A stretch of 64,000 bases of DNA, from contig JACPYL010000010.1 of assembly GCA_016196065.1 (NCBI GenBank), forward strand, positions 434,001 to 498,000. Reading direction: 5' to 3'. The notes beneath the pieces are model-generated. The model made no database searches and was not told the origin of the DNA. It saw nothing but the letters and a program-made list of their open reading frames with translations. Below are positions 1 through 10,464 of this stretch, piece by piece; position 1 is the stretch's first letter; the number at the start of each line of letters is the position of its first letter. The stretch is from Acidobacteriota bacterium. Lineage in GTDB: Bacteria > Acidobacteriota > Terriglobia > Terriglobales > Acidobacteriaceae. The position numbers and the translations under genes were made by a program.

Positions 1-919
1 ACTTCGCGAATTGGAGTGGCTTCTTGAAGTCGCCGTTCGCGTGGCAGGAACCGCATGGCACGGTCAGATGTTTCCCAACCAGCGGATACTTCGTCTTGGA
101 GTGATCGAAGCTCTGGTTGAGTCCGGTGGTGACGACCTTCTTCCAGCTTGCCGTCGTGTGGCAGCTCTGGCAACTCTGCTGTCCGAAGCTGCCCTTATGC
201 GGATCGGCATGGCAGTCATTACACTTCGAGAAGGGAAGTCCCATGTAGCGCGGTTGCTTGTCCGGCCCCGGCGTATGGCACTTTTCGCACTTCACCTGCG
301 CGTGCTGTCCGGTTAACGGGTAGCGGGTCTTCGCGTGATCGAACGTTCCCGAAACATTTTTCCAGTCCGTGAAATTGTGACAGGTCGCGCAATTCGGTCC
401 CAGCCGTCCGCTATGAGGGTCTTTGTGGCAAGTGGCACAAGTCTCTGCTAACCCTACGAAACTGCGGTTGAGGTCCTTGATCTTAATCAACGCACGTTCT
501 GCGGGAAGAATATGTTCCGGCGTGTGGCACTTCTTGCATTCCACGCCTGCATGCTTGCCTTCCAGCGTGTACCCGGTCTGCTTATGATCGAAAGTCTTTG
601 TGTCCCACTTGACGAGCGGGAAGTCCAGTCCGTTGTGGTCGGAGTGGCACTTCGTGCACTCCTGGCTTGATCCCGGCCGCATCCCGTACGAGAAGTGCAA
701 CCCCTTGTGCGCGTTGAGCCGGGCCGCAATTTCACCGTGACACTCCAGGCATTTGAAAACGACTTCTCCGCCCAGTTTGTGGCAAGTTGTACAGCGCGTG
801 GCGCCCTCGAGATCCTTATGTGCGCGCGCGAGTGCGCCCGGAGAAATCTGTCCTGCCGCCGCAGTCGATAGAACCGCGATCGCGAAAATCAGGAAATACT
901 TGCGCAAGCGCCAAGCCAT
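1..919 (-). CDS. Multiheme c-type cytochrome (at least 10 hemes), 3' end outside window
   Basis: A reading frame opens at the ATG at 919 and stays open on the minus strand to the left edge (306 codons). The N-terminus (MAWRLRKYFLIFAIAVLSTA...) is a signal peptide, so the protein should be exported. Ten CxxCH heme-binding motifs can be read: CTTCH, CLECH, CTKCH, CKKCH, CATCH twice, CEKCH, CNDCH, CQSCH and CGSCH. Several sit in a repeated module of the form F-D-H-x-K-T-x-Y-x-L-x-G-x-H followed by CxxC(H). This matches the doubled-CXXCH/cytochrome c3-like family of periplasmic electron carriers. Electron donor and acceptor cannot be told from the visible part. It is transcribed away from the amidohydrolase at 1170. 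The C-terminus is missing because the window ends. Confidence 0.9.
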   Translation of the reverse strand, partial: MAWRLRKYFLIFAIAVLSTAAAGQISPGALARAHKDLEGATRCTTCHKLGGEVVFKCLECHGEIAARLNAHKGLHFSYGMRPGSSQECTKCHSDHNGLDFPLVKWDTKTFDHKQTGYTLEGKHAGVECKKCHTPEHILPAERALIKIKDLNRSFVGLAETCATCHKDPHSGRLGPNCATCHNFTDWKNVSGTFDHAKTRYPLTGQHAQVKCEKCHTPGPDKQPRYMGLPFSKCNDCHADPHKGSFGQQSCQSCHTTASWKKVVTTGLNQSFDHSKTKYPLVGKHLTVPCGSCHANGDFKKPLQFAK

Positions 920-1169
920 GGAAAGCAGAGTGTCAGCACGTAGGACGCCGTTCTCGATTCTTGATCGAGTCTCGCCAGCCGGGAAAGTGACTTCATCAAT
1001 GACAGCGTCCAATGAAACTGGTATACAACACCGCAGCGGGATAAGTCAGTGAGTCTGTTGATACAGTAGCCCGTTGACCTTGGTCACTTGCGCCGCGCGC
1101 TCCGAATGTGACGAGCTGTTCGGTTCAGAGATTGCGAAAGCCGCCAACAAAGAACATAGAGGAGAATCC

Positions 1170-2843
1170 GTGCATCCAACCTACGTTCGGTTTGCAAAGG
1201 TCATATTGACGTGTGGCATCGCAGCTTCGACGCTGATTTCGCAAGCCCAGTCCAACAAGAAGGCCACAGAAGCTGCCGACGAGGCCATGCGCAAAGCCCC
1301 GCCGCGAGCCGAAGGGGAGGGGCCGTTCCCGCATCTCATTCTTCGCGCAGCGACACTTATCGACGGAACTGGCGCTCCCGCCGTTGGCCCCGTTGATATC
1401 GTCATTGAAAAGAATCGCATCACAGAGATCGTCAACGTAGGCTTTCCCGGTGTGCCGCTCGCGGACAAAATTCCTGGCTCTACAAAATTGCGTCCCAAGG
1501 CCGGACCCGGCGACAAGGAACTCGATCTTACCGGCATGTACGTGTTGCCCGGCTTCATCAACGCGCACGTGCACATCGGGCCTGAGCACAGCACCGGCGC
1601 GGAATACATCTACAAACTCTGGCTGGGCCACGGGATCACAACTATCCGTGAGGTGTGGGGAGACAACGGTGTGCCCTGGATGCTTGACCAGCGCGACAAG
1701 AGCGCGCGCAATGAAATCACCGCGCCCCGCATCAAGGCCTACATCGCGTTCGGAATGAACCTGAAAAGCGAGACGGGCGACATCGACACAATTGCTACCC
1801 CGGACGCCGCTCGCCGCTGGGTCGACGGTCTTTCTGATGCCGGGGCCGATGGCATCAAGTTTATCGGCGCGCCTCCGGATATTTTTCAGGCTGCTATTGA
1901 TGAAGCGAAGAAACGCCACCTCGGTACCGCAGCTCATCTCTCCCAAACCTTCGTTGCCCAGGCCAATACACTCGACGCGGCCCGCTGGGGACTGAATTCG
2001 ATGGAACACTGGTACGGCCTGCCGGAAGCCTTGTTCGATAACAAGACCGTCCAGGATTTTCCGCTCAACTACAACTACTCCAACGAACAAGACCGCTTCG
2101 GCAATGCCGGACGCCTTTGGCTCCAAGCCGCAGCTCCCGGGAGCGCGAAATGGGATGCCCTCCGCGATGAACTGGTGAAACTCGATTTCACGATTGACCC
2201 GACTCTCACGATCTACGAAGCGGGACGCGACCTGATGCGCGCGCGCCGCGCGGAATGGCACGAAGACTACACGCTGCCTGTTCTCTGGAAACATTTCAAC
2301 CCCAGCCGTACCGACCACGGTTCGTATTGGTATTACTGGACCACGGAAGACGAAGTTGCGTGGAAGCACAACTACCAGCGCTGGATGGAATTTCTCAACG
2401 ATTACAAGAATCACGGCGGCCGTGTGACCACCGGGGAAGATGCCGGCTTTATTTACAGCCTGTACGGTTTCGGATACATCCGCGAACTGGAACTCCTGCG
2501 CGAAGCCGGATTCCATCCCCTCGAAGTTTTTCGCGCCGCCACTCTCAATGGAGCGCACCTGCTCGGAGTCGCCGATCAACTCGGCAGCGTTGAAGTGGGG
2601 AAACTGGCCGACTTGGTCGTGGTGCCAGTGAATCCGCTGGAGAACATCGCGGCACTCTACGGAACCGGCGCCATCAGACTGGACGAGCACAACGAAGTGA
2701 CCCGAGTAGGGAGCGTCCGTTACACCATCAAGGACGGCATTATCTACGACGCTCCGAAGTTGCTGGCCGACGTTCGGCGTATGGTCCGCGAAGCCAAGCA
2801 GAAAGAGAAGTTCACGCTCACGCAGCCGGGGATGTCGAAATAG
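1170..2843 (+). CDS. Secreted metal-dependent amidohydrolase
   Basis: The frame is open from 1074, but the GTG at 1170 has a GAGGAG ribosome site just upstream and gives a clean signal peptide (HPTYVRFAKVILTCGIAAS...), so I start there (557 aa). It has the amidohydrolase/imidazolonepropionase-like TIM-barrel signatures: an N-terminal beta-sandwich strand (ATLIDGTGAPAVGPVDIVIE), the HxH metal pair in INAHVHIG near residue 133, GADGIKF, AAHL, the NSMEH histidine, and the catalytic Asp in TTGEDAGF near residue 420. The C-terminus returns to the beta-sandwich (GSVEVGKLADLVVV). Secreted acidobacterial members are often annotated as Xaa-Pro dipeptidase-like or imidazolonepropionase-like hydrolases. 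The substrate cannot be called. The cytochrome gene diverges from it. Confidence 0.88.
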   Translation: MHPTYVRFAKVILTCGIAASTLISQAQSNKKATEAADEAMRKAPPRAEGEGPFPHLILRAATLIDGTGAPAVGPVDIVIEKNRITEIVNVGFPGVPLADKIPGSTKLRPKAGPGDKELDLTGMYVLPGFINAHVHIGPEHSTGAEYIYKLWLGHGITTIREVWGDNGVPWMLDQRDKSARNEITAPRIKAYIAFGMNLKSETGDIDTIATPDAARRWVDGLSDAGADGIKFIGAPPDIFQAAIDEAKKRHLGTAAHLSQTFVAQANTLDAARWGLNSMEHWYGLPEALFDNKTVQDFPLNYNYSNEQDRFGNAGRLWLQAAAPGSAKWDALRDELVKLDFTIDPTLTIYEAGRDLMRARRAEWHEDYTLPVLWKHFNPSRTDHGSYWYYWTTEDEVAWKHNYQRWMEFLNDYKNHGGRVTTGEDAGFIYSLYGFGYIRELELLREAGFHPLEVFRAATLNGAHLLGVADQLGSVEVGKLADLVVVPVNPLENIAALYGTGAIRLDEHNEVTRVGSVRYTIKDGIIYDAPKLLADVRRMVREAKQKEKFTLTQPGMSK

Positions 2844-2990
2844 TCTTTTTGGCGGAACACCCACGTAATCATGGGATCAGCGGCAGGCTTGACACCTCGC
2901 TGGGCGCGATAGAAACTCTAGGTTCGTTGCTTATGGAACCGCTCCCATATTGTCCGCTGCTCGGCGGCGAAAAATTGTCTGGAGATAACG

Positions 2991-3845
2991 ATGAGCCCGT
3001 CGCCACGGCCCACATTCGATAAACCCACCCACATTCCTTACGAAGCCGCGACCCGTCATGTTTGGGGCGACGACGTTGCCGGCAAGGTGATGGACTGGAT
3101 CTACGTTTCGAGCGGCAAGATCCACCAGTTACTGTTCTCAATGCCGAGTGGCGGACGCTTTCGCCATTCCGACCAGCATCGCACCATCTTTGCCGCGGAC
3201 GAACTCTACTACGTCATCTCGGGAACCTTCGTGATGTCGAATCCCGAGACCGGGGAAGTCCACCGCGTGAATGCCGGCGAGGCAGCATTTTTCCGGCGCG
3301 ATACCTGGCATCACGGTTTCAACTACGGCACCGAGCCGCTGCGGGTTCTGGAGTTTTTCGCTCCTCCGCCTTCGCAAGGTACATCAAGTGCCTATGCGAA
3401 AACCAAGCCAAATCTGGCGGAATGCCGTTACACACAGGACCAGTGGATCGAAAACTGGCCGATGGCTCGCGCGGATGCGGAACGAAACTTCCGCTTCAAG
3501 ATGGTGCGCGACTCCGATTTATTGTGGCGCATGGAAGGCTCAGACAACGGCGGGCGCCAGATGGTCGGAATCCTCGTCAGCACAGACCAACTCACCGTCG
3601 GGAAGCTTTACCTGTTGCCCGGGCGGGAAACTGAAATCGAAGTCCACGGCGGCGATGAGAGCCTGTATCTGCTGGAAGGGAATCTGGGCGTGTGTGTCGA
3701 ATCCCCGGACTCCTCTCCGTGGTTTGAATTGAAGCCCGGCGACGGATTCTTCCTGCCGCAAGGAACGCGTCATCAATACCGCAATATTTCCGACCGGCCA
3801 GCAGTAGTACTCTTCGGCGTCGCTCCAAATTACTTGCCGCGCTGA
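2991..3845 (+). CDS. Bicupin (two cupin_2 domains)
   Basis: 284 aa, no signal peptide. Two cupin beta-barrels are visible. The first, around residues 60-125, has HSDQHRTIFAADELYYVISG and ends in the second cupin motif FFRRDTWHHGFN. The second, around residues 190-280, runs from LYLLPGRETEIEVHGGDESLYLLEG to GDGFFLPQGTRHQYRN. His and Glu residues that could bind a metal occur in both barrels. Such proteins include dioxygenases, sugar isomerases and binding proteins, so no reaction is assigned. It lies 147 bp after the amidohydrolase on the same strand and converges with the hydrolase at 3867. Confidence 0.8.
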   Translation: MSPSPRPTFDKPTHIPYEAATRHVWGDDVAGKVMDWIYVSSGKIHQLLFSMPSGGRFRHSDQHRTIFAADELYYVISGTFVMSNPETGEVHRVNAGEAAFFRRDTWHHGFNYGTEPLRVLEFFAPPPSQGTSSAYAKTKPNLAECRYTQDQWIENWPMARADAERNFRFKMVRDSDLLWRMEGSDNGGRQMVGILVSTDQLTVGKLYLLPGRETEIEVHGGDESLYLLEGNLGVCVESPDSSPWFELKPGDGFFLPQGTRHQYRNISDRPAVVLFGVAPNYLPR

Positions 3846-3866
3846 CCGGCCCGTTGCAAGTCTTGG

Positions 3867-5642
3867 CTAGGGCACAACCGGCAATATCAGCGCAGAAGGA
3901 TGTTGCGCGTCGTGATAGATCGTATTCGTTGCCGTCATAGAGTGCTGGCCGCTCGCCATATCCTCGCCAGTATTCAAGTTGCGATCGAATCGCGGAAAGT
4001 TGCTGCTGGATATTTCCAGTCGCAGCTTGTGCCCCTTCAGAAAAACATTGCTGGTTGACCACAAGTCGATGTTGAACTTGTAGATCTGACCGGGATTGAT
4101 CAATTCCGGCTTTTCCTGCGAGCTGCGATAGCGCGCACGTATGATTCCCTCGGTCAGATTCTGCGCATAGCCGTCGGGGAGAACGTCGATCAGCTTGGCA
4201 GTGAAATCCGTATCGACAGCCGAAGACTGCGCGAACAACTCCACGCTGATCGGTCCCGTTATCTCCGTATCTTGCGTGAATGCGGGAGTGGTGTAAATCA
4301 ATACATCATCGCGACCTTCCACCGGTCGCTGATCGCGCGGACCGGCTGACAGATGTTGTCCGTCGCAACACAGTGGTCCTCCAATCGTGGGCGCTGGATT
4401 CGCCGGGTCGTAAATATAATGATCCGCCCCTTCCGCCTTCGGGAGGGCTTCCGACAGGCTGCCATCCCCGCGCAATGAGTTCGAACCCTTTGCGGCGTGG
4501 AGGTAGTACCTTGTATTTCGCGCTCGGCTCAGCGGCCACTCGTCCTCCTGCCGCCAGCGGTTGGAGCCCATCACAAATATCTTTACCGGCTTCCCGGCAA
4601 ACTCATTTTGTTCGCCTTTAAATAAATAGTTGTACCAACCTAATGTGATTTTTTCGGTGTCATATTCAGCCGCAGCAGGTCCAAAGTCGATTTCCCCAAT
4701 TTTTCGACCGTCGCCGGCATGACCGCCGATGGTGATGAGAAGGTGTTGTCCTTTGCGCGCCTCCTCACTTCCACCCCGCGCCTTGACGCCGAGATAATTA
4801 CGGAGCGAGCCTCCCAGGAAAAGGTCGTACCAGGCAGCAATGGTCAACGAGGGGACTTTGATATCCGCGTAGTGCTCTTCGATCGACAACTGTTTCCAGT
4901 ATTCGTCATAGTTCGGGTGAGCGAGCCAATCCAGATAGTAAGGAGCCAGGGTTGCTGAGGAAGCAGGCACGCTCACAGAGTCGCCAATGTTGAACAGTGG
5001 AAAGCTGGTGAGGGGCAGCTTCCACATCCCCATCAAAGCATTCGTATTCTTTTGGACCGTGCGATTGAAAGTATCCTGCGCAAGCCCAGCAGTCCATGAC
5101 TGGCTGAACCACTGAACGAAAGCGCCACCTTGGTAGACCCATCCGTCGTGATAGTTGCTGGGTGTCACCTCCGGACAAATACCAGCCAGGTGAGGCGGAT
5201 GCGCGATGGCCGCCAACATTTGCGTGGCTCCAACGTAAGAGCCGCCGAACATGCCAACCCGGCCGTCGGAGTAAGGCAATGCTGCTGCCCACTCTACTGT
5301 GTCGTAGCCGTCATTCGACTCATACTTGAAAGTGTAGAAGTCGCCGTCGGAGTTGTAGCGTCCGCGCGTGTCCTGGATGATGACGACATAACCGAACGCC
5401 GCCGCCCGCGCGCCAAAGTCGCCGTCACCGCGCTTGTCATAAGGAGTACGTTGCAGCAGGACAGGGAACTTGCCCTCCGCCTTGGGTCGATAGATATCGG
5501 CGCGCAACAGGACTCCATCGCGCATCTTGGCCGTCACATTGCGCTCGATGGTGACGGGAAGAGAATCTGCGGCCACAAGGACACGGGCAGTTAACAGCAG
5601 CGTGACAATTGTGGCGAGCAAAGTGGCGTTTCTACGATCCAT
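3867..5642 (-). CDS. CocE/NonD family X-Pro dipeptidyl-peptidase-like hydrolase, secreted
   Basis: 591 aa with an N-terminal signal peptide (NATLLATIVTLLLTARVLVAA). An alpha/beta-hydrolase core follows: oxyanion-region QRTPYDKRG, then IQDTRGRYNSDGDFY, then the nucleophile elbow MFGGSYVGATQ (GxSxG-type, Ser near residue 150). The C-terminal half carries the beta-sandwich of the X-Pro dipeptidyl-peptidase C-terminal (PepX_C) family (TPAFTQDTEITGPISVELFAQSSAVDTDF). Family members cleave acyl, ester or Xaa-Pro bonds. The exact substrate is unknown. It lies 53 bp downstream of kdpC in the same direction and may be read through from the kdp operon, though no functional link is evident. Confidence 0.88.
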   Translation of the reverse strand: MDRRNATLLATIVTLLLTARVLVAADSLPVTIERNVTAKMRDGVLLRADIYRPKAEGKFPVLLQRTPYDKRGDGDFGARAAAFGYVVIIQDTRGRYNSDGDFYTFKYESNDGYDTVEWAAALPYSDGRVGMFGGSYVGATQMLAAIAHPPHLAGICPEVTPSNYHDGWVYQGGAFVQWFSQSWTAGLAQDTFNRTVQKNTNALMGMWKLPLTSFPLFNIGDSVSVPASSATLAPYYLDWLAHPNYDEYWKQLSIEEHYADIKVPSLTIAAWYDLFLGGSLRNYLGVKARGGSEEARKGQHLLITIGGHAGDGRKIGEIDFGPAAAEYDTEKITLGWYNYLFKGEQNEFAGKPVKIFVMGSNRWRQEDEWPLSRARNTRYYLHAAKGSNSLRGDGSLSEALPKAEGADHYIYDPANPAPTIGGPLCCDGQHLSAGPRDQRPVEGRDDVLIYTTPAFTQDTEITGPISVELFAQSSAVDTDFTAKLIDVLPDGYAQNLTEGIIRARYRSSQEKPELINPGQIYKFNIDLWSTSNVFLKGHKLRLEISSSNFPRFDRNLNTGEDMASGQHSMTATNTIYHDAQHPSALILPVVP

Positions 5643-5695
5643 TGTTTGGACCCTCCGGTTTTTGCAAAAGACTTAACCAGAGAGTCGACCAAGTT

Positions 5696-6262
5696 TCACC
5701 TGCCCGCGTCAAGCTCCATATTCAATTCGAGGACATTTATTCCCGGTTCTCCCAGCAAACCTAAATCGCGGTTACGAGTGTGGCGGGTAATGAGTTGCCG
5801 CAATGCAGCTTCCGGAAGGCGGCGTTCCCGCGCAACGCGGGGAACCTGAAACTCGGCGGCAGCTGGAGAAATTTCCGGGTCCAGTCCTGATGCCGAGGTG
5901 GTAACCAAGTCCGCTGGAATCGCGGCGTTTGGATTTTCCGCTTGCAGCCGAGCCACGTCGGCACTCACGCGATCCATCAACTTTTGATTGGTCGGACCGA
6001 GATTCGAACCGGCGGAGGCAGTCGCGTCATACCCGTTGTCGCCGGCTGCGGAAGGCCGGGAATGGAAATATCCGGTGCCGGTGAAAGGCTGCCCAATCAA
6101 CCGCGATCCGACCAACACCTGATTCCTGCGGATCAGCTGCCCGTTTGCTTTGTCCGGGAACAGGACTTGCGCGAGGCCCGTGACCGCCAGGGGATAGATC
6201 AATCCCAGCAGCACGGTCGTGACCACAGTCATGAGTACGGAAATGAGCACATTCTTCTTCAT
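5696..6262 (-). CDS. kdpC: Potassium-transporting ATPase subunit C
   Basis: 188 aa. It has one N-terminal transmembrane helix (VLISVLMTVVTTVLLGLIYPLAVTGLAQ) and then the conserved KdpC body: GSRLIGQPFTGTGYFHSRPSAAG, DNGYDATASAGSNLGPTNQ, and the C-terminal block LDPEISPAAAEFQVPRVARERRL. KdpC is the single-span chaperone-like subunit that raises ATP affinity of KdpB in the high-affinity K+ pump KdpFABC. It follows kdpB with a 12-bp gap as the last classical kdp gene. Length fits the family. Confidence 0.97.
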   Translation of the reverse strand: MKKNVLISVLMTVVTTVLLGLIYPLAVTGLAQVLFPDKANGQLIRRNQVLVGSRLIGQPFTGTGYFHSRPSAAGDNGYDATASAGSNLGPTNQKLMDRVSADVARLQAENPNAAIPADLVTTSASGLDPEISPAAAEFQVPRVARERRLPEAALRQLITRHTRNRDLGLLGEPGINVLELNMELDAGR

Positions 6263-6274
6263 ATTGTTTCTCTC

Positions 6275-8314
6275 TTACGCCATGCCGATGCGGGTGATGA
6301 TCATGTCAATCAACTTGATTCCAATAAACGGAACCACGATGCCGCCCACGCCATAGATCAGAAGATTATTTCGCAGGAGTGCAGCTGCGCCGGTCGCACG
6401 ATACTTCACGCCCCGGAGCGCCAATGGAATCAAAGCAATGATGATGAGCGCGTTGAAGATCACGGCGGACAGAATCGCCGACTGCGGTGTCTTGAGCTGC
6501 ATGATGTTCAGGGCGTTCAACACCGGGAAAGTACCGGCGAACATTGCCGGGATAATCGCAAAATATTTCGCGACGTCGTTGGAAATGGAAAAGGTAGTGA
6601 GCGCACCGCGCGTCATCAGCAACTGCTTGCCGATTTCCACGATCTCGATGAGCTTGGTTGGATTCGAATCGAGATCGACCATGTTGCCCGCTTCTTTCGC
6701 CGCTTGCGTGCCCGTGTTCATGGCCACTCCCACGTCGGCCTGCGCGAGTGCGGGAGCATCGTTGGTGCCGTCTCCGGTCATCGCGACGAGTTTGCCTTCT
6801 CCTTGTTCGCGACGAATCAGATCCATCTTGTCTTTCGGAGTTGCTTCCGCCAGGAAGTCATCCACGCCCGCTTCCCGCGCAATCGCCGCGGCTGTCAGGG
6901 GATTGTCACCCGTGATCATGACGGTCTTGATCCCCATGGCGCGCAACTGGTCGAAACGTTCCTTCATGCCACCTTTGACAATGTCTTTTAGATAAATCAC
7001 TCCCAAGGCACGCCGGTTCTCGGTCACAATCAGTGGAGTGCCGCCGGAGCGCGCAATCGTTTCGACTGCTGCTTGCACCTCCTTCGGCATGACCGTACCG
7101 TTCTGCTGCAAGTACCTGGTGATCGCATCCACCGCACCCTTGCGAATCTCCCGGCCATCGAGGTTCACGCCGGACATTCTGGTCTGCGCCGTAAACGGAA
7201 CGAACTGCGCTTCTTGCGCGGCGAGATTCCGTCCCCGCAAGCTGTATTTCTCTTTTGCTAGGATCACGATGGATCGCCCTTCTGGCGTTTCATCCGCGAG
7301 CGACGAAAGCTGCGCAGCATCGGCCATCTGGGCGGCCGTGATGCCTGGCGCGGCGATAAATTCTGCCGCCTGCCGGTTACCAAGCGTGATCGTTCCGGTC
7401 TTATCGAGTAGCAGCGTATTCACGTCTCCCGCCGCTTCTACCGCGCGGCCGGACATCGCGAGCACATTGTGCTGGACCAGGCGGTCCATGCCTGCGATGC
7501 CGATGGCCGACAAAAGTCCGCCAATCGTCGTGGGAATCAAGCACACGAGAAGGGAAACGAGTACGAACACCGTCTGCGGTGCGCCGGAATACATGGCGAA
7601 CGGCTGCAGGGTGATGACCGCGAGCAGAAAGATAATCGTCAGGCCCGCCAGCAGAATGTTCAAGGCGATTTCATTCGGAGTCTTCTGTCGGGAAGCGCCC
7701 TCGACCAGCGCGATCATGCGGTCCAGAAATGTCTCGCCGGGATTCGACGTGATTTTGATCTGGATCCAATCGGAGAGTACGCGAGTGCCTCCGGTCACAG
7801 CGGAACGATCACCTCCGGCTTCGCGAATGACAGGTGCCGATTCTCCCGTGATGGCAGACTCGTCCACAGACGCGACACCTTCAACGATTTCGCCATCGCC
7901 GGGAATGAAATCGCCCGCCGACGCGAGCACCAGATCCCCAGCGCGCAGGTCACAGCTTGGTACTTTTTCACTCTTGCCACCAGGCAGGAGGCGGTTCGCG
8001 ATGGTTTCCGAGCGCGCTTTGCGCAGCGTGTCCGCTTGCGCTTTGCCGCGTCCTTCGGCCATTGCTTCCGCAAAGTTCGCGAACAGCACGGTGAACCACA
8101 GCCAGAGTGTGATTTGCAGATTGAACCCAAACGCTCCCTCATGATGCAGCAGATCCCGGAGCAATAACCCACTCGTGACGACGCTCCCCACTTCCACCAC
8201 AAACATGACGGGATTCGCCATCATCTTGCGCGGGTCAAGTTTCACCAGCGAGTCCCACGCTGCCCGGCGCACGATCTTCACATCCCACAACGACTTACTT
8301 TTCTTTTCGGCCAT
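6275..8314 (-). CDS. kdpB: Potassium-transporting P-type ATPase subunit B
   Basis: 679 aa, the usual length. P-type ATPase hallmarks are all visible: TGES in the actuator domain ([13 protein letters not shown]), the phosphorylation motif [10 protein letters not shown] near residue 300, [10 protein letters not shown], and the hinge motif [19 protein letters not shown]. The N-terminal membrane region starts after [30 protein letters not shown]..., typical of KdpB. It hydrolyses ATP and drives K+ uptake through KdpA. It sits 6 bp from kdpA and 12 bp from kdpC, so it is clearly co-transcribed. Confidence 0.98.
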   Translation of the reverse strand: MAEKKSKSLWDVKIVRRAAWDSLVKLDPRKMMANPVMFVVEVGSVVTSGLLLRDLLHHEGAFGFNLQITLWLWFTVLFANFAEAMAEGRGKAQADTLRKARSETIANRLLPGGKSEKVPSCDLRAGDLVLASAGDFIPGDGEIVEGVASVDESAITGESAPVIREAGGDRSAVTGGTRVLSDWIQIKITSNPGETFLDRMIALVEGASRQKTPNEIALNILLAGLTIIFLLAVITLQPFAMYSGAPQTVFVLVSLLVCLIPTTIGGLLSAIGIAGMDRLVQHNVLAMSGRAVEAAGDVNTLLLDKTGTITLGNRQAAEFIAAPGITAAQMADAAQLSSLADETPEGRSIVILAKEKYSLRGRNLAAQEAQFVPFTAQTRMSGVNLDGREIRKGAVDAITRYLQQNGTVMPKEVQAAVETIARSGGTPLIVTENRRALGVIYLKDIVKGGMKERFDQLRAMGIKTVMITGDNPLTAAAIAREAGVDDFLAEATPKDKMDLIRREQGEGKLVAMTGDGTNDAPALAQADVGVAMNTGTQAAKEAGNMVDLDSNPTKLIEIVEIGKQLLMTRGALTTFSISNDVAKYFAIIPAMFAGTFPVLNALNIMQLKTPQSAILSAVIFNALIIIALIPLALRGVKYRATGAAALLRNNLLIYGVGGIVVPFIGIKLIDMIITRIGMA

Positions 8315-8320
8315 AGTTCC

Positions 8321-10093
8321 TCAGAAAGTCTTTCCCGCCTGCATCAGCAAATGTTCAAGGATGGGTCCCAGGCTCAGCGCAGGGAAGAATGTCAGTGCAC
8401 CCACGATCACAATGACGCCAGCCAAAAGCGCGCTGAAGAGCGGCGTCGTTACCGGGAACGTTCCCAGCGAAGGAGCGATATATCTCTTCTTTGCCAGATT
8501 GCCTGCAATCGCCAGCATGGGGAGAATCATGAAGAAGCGCCCAATCAGCATGGTGAACGCGCCGGCGATGTTGTACCAGGGCGTGTTTCCGTTCAGCCCG
8601 CCAAACGCCGATCCATTGTTACCAGCCATCGAAGTGAAGGCGTATAGAATCTGGCTGAGACCGTGCGGCCCCGGATTACTGATGCTGGTAGTTCCGAACC
8701 CGCGCACCGAGGAGATCGCGGTGAGCGCAAGAATGATGAGTGGGAAGACCAGCGTTACGAGCATTGCCATCTTCACGTCGTAAGCTTCGATCTTCTTTCC
8801 CAGATACTCCGGCGTCCGCCCGACCATAAGGCCGGCAATGAATACGGACAGCACGACGTAGATGAGAATTCCGTAGAGTCCGGCTCCGACGCCGCCGAAG
8901 ACTGTTTCGCTCAGCATGATGTTGACCAACGGCACTATTCCGCCCAGCGGAGTGAAGGAGTCATGCCAGCTATTGATGGCGCCGCAACTTGCGTCAGTTG
9001 TCACCGTCGCGAACAACGCCGAACCAGCAATACCGAAGCGTACTTCCTTCCCTTCCATGTTGCCGCCGGGTTGCGTCAGGCTGGCGCGCTGATCGACTCC
9101 ATGCAACAGGGGATTGCCTCGCGCCTCGGCCCAATATGCGGTCGTCACCCCTGCGATAAAGAGCACCGCCATCGCGGCCCACACCGCCCATCCATGACGT
9201 TGTGATCCGGTCATTCGTCCCAACGTGTAGGTAAGGCCCGCGGGAATCAGGAAGATGGATAGGATCTGCAGAAAATTACTGAGTGGCGTCGGATTCTCGA
9301 ATGGATGCGCGCTATTGGCGTTGAAGAATCCTCCGCCGTTCGTGCCCAGCATCTTGATCGCTTCCTGGGATGCGACCGGGCCCTGCGCAATCACCTGATC
9401 GGTGATCGTGGCAGTCACGGGTTTGCCATCGGCAGCCGCTTTTTGCACTTGCTGTGGCTCAATCAGCTTGGCCGTGTCGTACGGCCGCATGTTCTGTACC
9501 ACTCCCTGTGAGACCAGAACCATCGCGAACAGCAGGCAAAGAGGCAGTAAAACCCACAGCGTGCAACGAGTGATGTCGACCCAGAAATTGCCGATCGTAT
9601 CCTTCTCACGTCGTGCGATCCCGCGGATGAACGCAATCGCGAGCGCGATCCCGACGGCAGCCGAGGTGAAGTTGTGATACGCGAGGCCCGCCATCTGCGT
9701 GAGATAGCTCATGGTGGCTTCGCCGCCGTAGTTCTGCCAGTTGGTATTGGTAGTGAACGAAGCGGCCGTGTTGAAGGCCAAATCCGATCCCACGCCCGCG
9801 AGCTTCTGTGGATTCCATGGCAACAGAGCCTGCGCCCTCTGGATCAGATACAGCGCCAGCATGGATACGCCGCTGAACAGCAGCATGGACACCGCGTATT
9901 CGGTCCACCGCATTTCGTAATTTTCATCCACCAGCGTGATGCGGTAGAGCAATCGCTCCACTGGACGCAACACGGGATCGAGGAACGTCTTCTCCCTCTC
10001 GAACACGCGCGCCATGTACCAGCCCATGGGCTTTGTAGCCGCCAGGATCAATCCCAGGAAAACGAAAATCTGTAACCAGCCATTGACAGTCAT
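8321..10093 (-). CDS. kdpA: Potassium-transporting ATPase subunit A (K+-binding channel-like subunit)
   Basis: 590 aa with about ten transmembrane helices. KdpA signatures are seen: N-terminal [20 protein letters not shown], the selectivity-filter-like segments [19 protein letters not shown] and [24 protein letters not shown], plus the third and fourth filter-like loops around [24 protein letters not shown] and [22 protein letters not shown]. It forms the K+-selective entry path of KdpFABC. It begins 2 bp after the kdpF stop codon. Confidence 0.98.
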   Translation of the reverse strand: MTVNGWLQIFVFLGLILAATKPMGWYMARVFEREKTFLDPVLRPVERLLYRITLVDENYEMRWTEYAVSMLLFSGVSMLALYLIQRAQALLPWNPQKLAGVGSDLAFNTAASFTTNTNWQNYGGEATMSYLTQMAGLAYHNFTSAAVGIALAIAFIRGIARREKDTIGNFWVDITRCTLWVLLPLCLLFAMVLVSQGVVQNMRPYDTAKLIEPQQVQKAAADGKPVTATITDQVIAQGPVASQEAIKMLGTNGGGFFNANSAHPFENPTPLSNFLQILSIFLIPAGLTYTLGRMTGSQRHGWAVWAAMAVLFIAGVTTAYWAEARGNPLLHGVDQRASLTQPGGNMEGKEVRFGIAGSALFATVTTDASCGAINSWHDSFTPLGGIVPLVNIMLSETVFGGVGAGLYGILIYVVLSVFIAGLMVGRTPEYLGKKIEAYDVKMAMLVTLVFPLIILALTAISSVRGFGTTSISNPGPHGLSQILYAFTSMAGNNGSAFGGLNGNTPWYNIAGAFTMLIGRFFMILPMLAIAGNLAKKRYIAPSLGTFPVTTPLFSALLAGVIVIVGALTFFPALSLGPILEHLLMQAGKTF

Positions 10094-10095
10094 TG

Positions 10096-10185
10096 CTAGA
10101 ACTTCTCCGGATACAGCAAGGCGTACAGCAGATACGCCATCAGTGAGCCGCTCACCACCAACATCACAATCGTTTCCAGATTCAT
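10096..10185 (-). CDS. kdpF: KdpF, small stabilising subunit of the Kdp pump
   Basis: A 29-residue frame ([29 protein letters not shown]) lies directly before kdpA. It is a single hydrophobic helix ending in the Y-A-L-L-x-P-E-x-F pattern typical of KdpF, a lipid-like stabiliser of the KdpABC complex. The position right before kdpA and the sequence make the call secure despite the tiny size. Confidence 0.93.
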   Translation of the reverse strand: MNLETIVMLVVSGSLMAYLLYALLYPEKF

Positions 10186-10194
10186 TGATTCGCC

Positions 10195-10281
10195 TCAGTG
10201 CATCCGTTCACAGAAACGGACGTATGCAATTCCAATCAGAAAGAAAGCAACCGTCAGCACCACGAAGATCAAGTCCCTCAT
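10195..10281 (-). CDS. 28-residue membrane peptide in the kdp operon
   Basis: The frame reads [20 protein letters not shown] then VRFCERMH. It is one hydrophobic helix with a short basic tail. Its ATG overlaps the stop of the preceding small gene (ATGA at 10278-10281), and it ends 9 bp before kdpF, which points to translational coupling. It is not KdpF, which follows separately. I do not recognise a named family. It could be a further small subunit or regulator of the pump. Confidence 0.7.
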   Translation of the reverse strand: MRDLIFVVLTVAFFLIGIAYVRFCERMH

Positions 10282-10451
10282 TTCGTGTCTCCCATCTCAT
10301 CATTCTCCCGAACCACGAATTCGCTGTGCGGGTGTTCAGTTCTTCCATCGGTCACAAGTGCGCACAGGATGGCGATCATCGTTGCTGTTCCGAATATGCA
10401 GAAGACCACCATCACAATGCCCGCAAAGCTCGAAATCGCAGTCGCAACCAT
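10278..10451 (-). CDS. 57-residue membrane protein in the kdp operon
   Basis: Starts at the ATG at 10451. It has one N-terminal transmembrane segment (SSFAGIVMVVFCIFGTATMIAILCALV) followed by a soluble, acidic tail (TDGRTEHPHSEFVVRENDEM). It lies 13 bp after the outer-membrane barrel gene and overlaps the next small gene by 4 bp (ATGA). Position and coupling suggest it is translated with the kdp genes. Function is unknown. Confidence 0.65.
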   Translation of the reverse strand: MVATAISSFAGIVMVVFCIFGTATMIAILCALVTDGRTEHPHSEFVVRENDEMGDTK

Positions 10452-10464
10452 GCCTCCACCAGAA

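Noticed and set aside
1125..2864. Minus-strand frame of 579 codons
   Set aside because: Shadow of the amidohydrolase. No ribosome site and no recognisable domain, whereas the plus strand has all family motifs.
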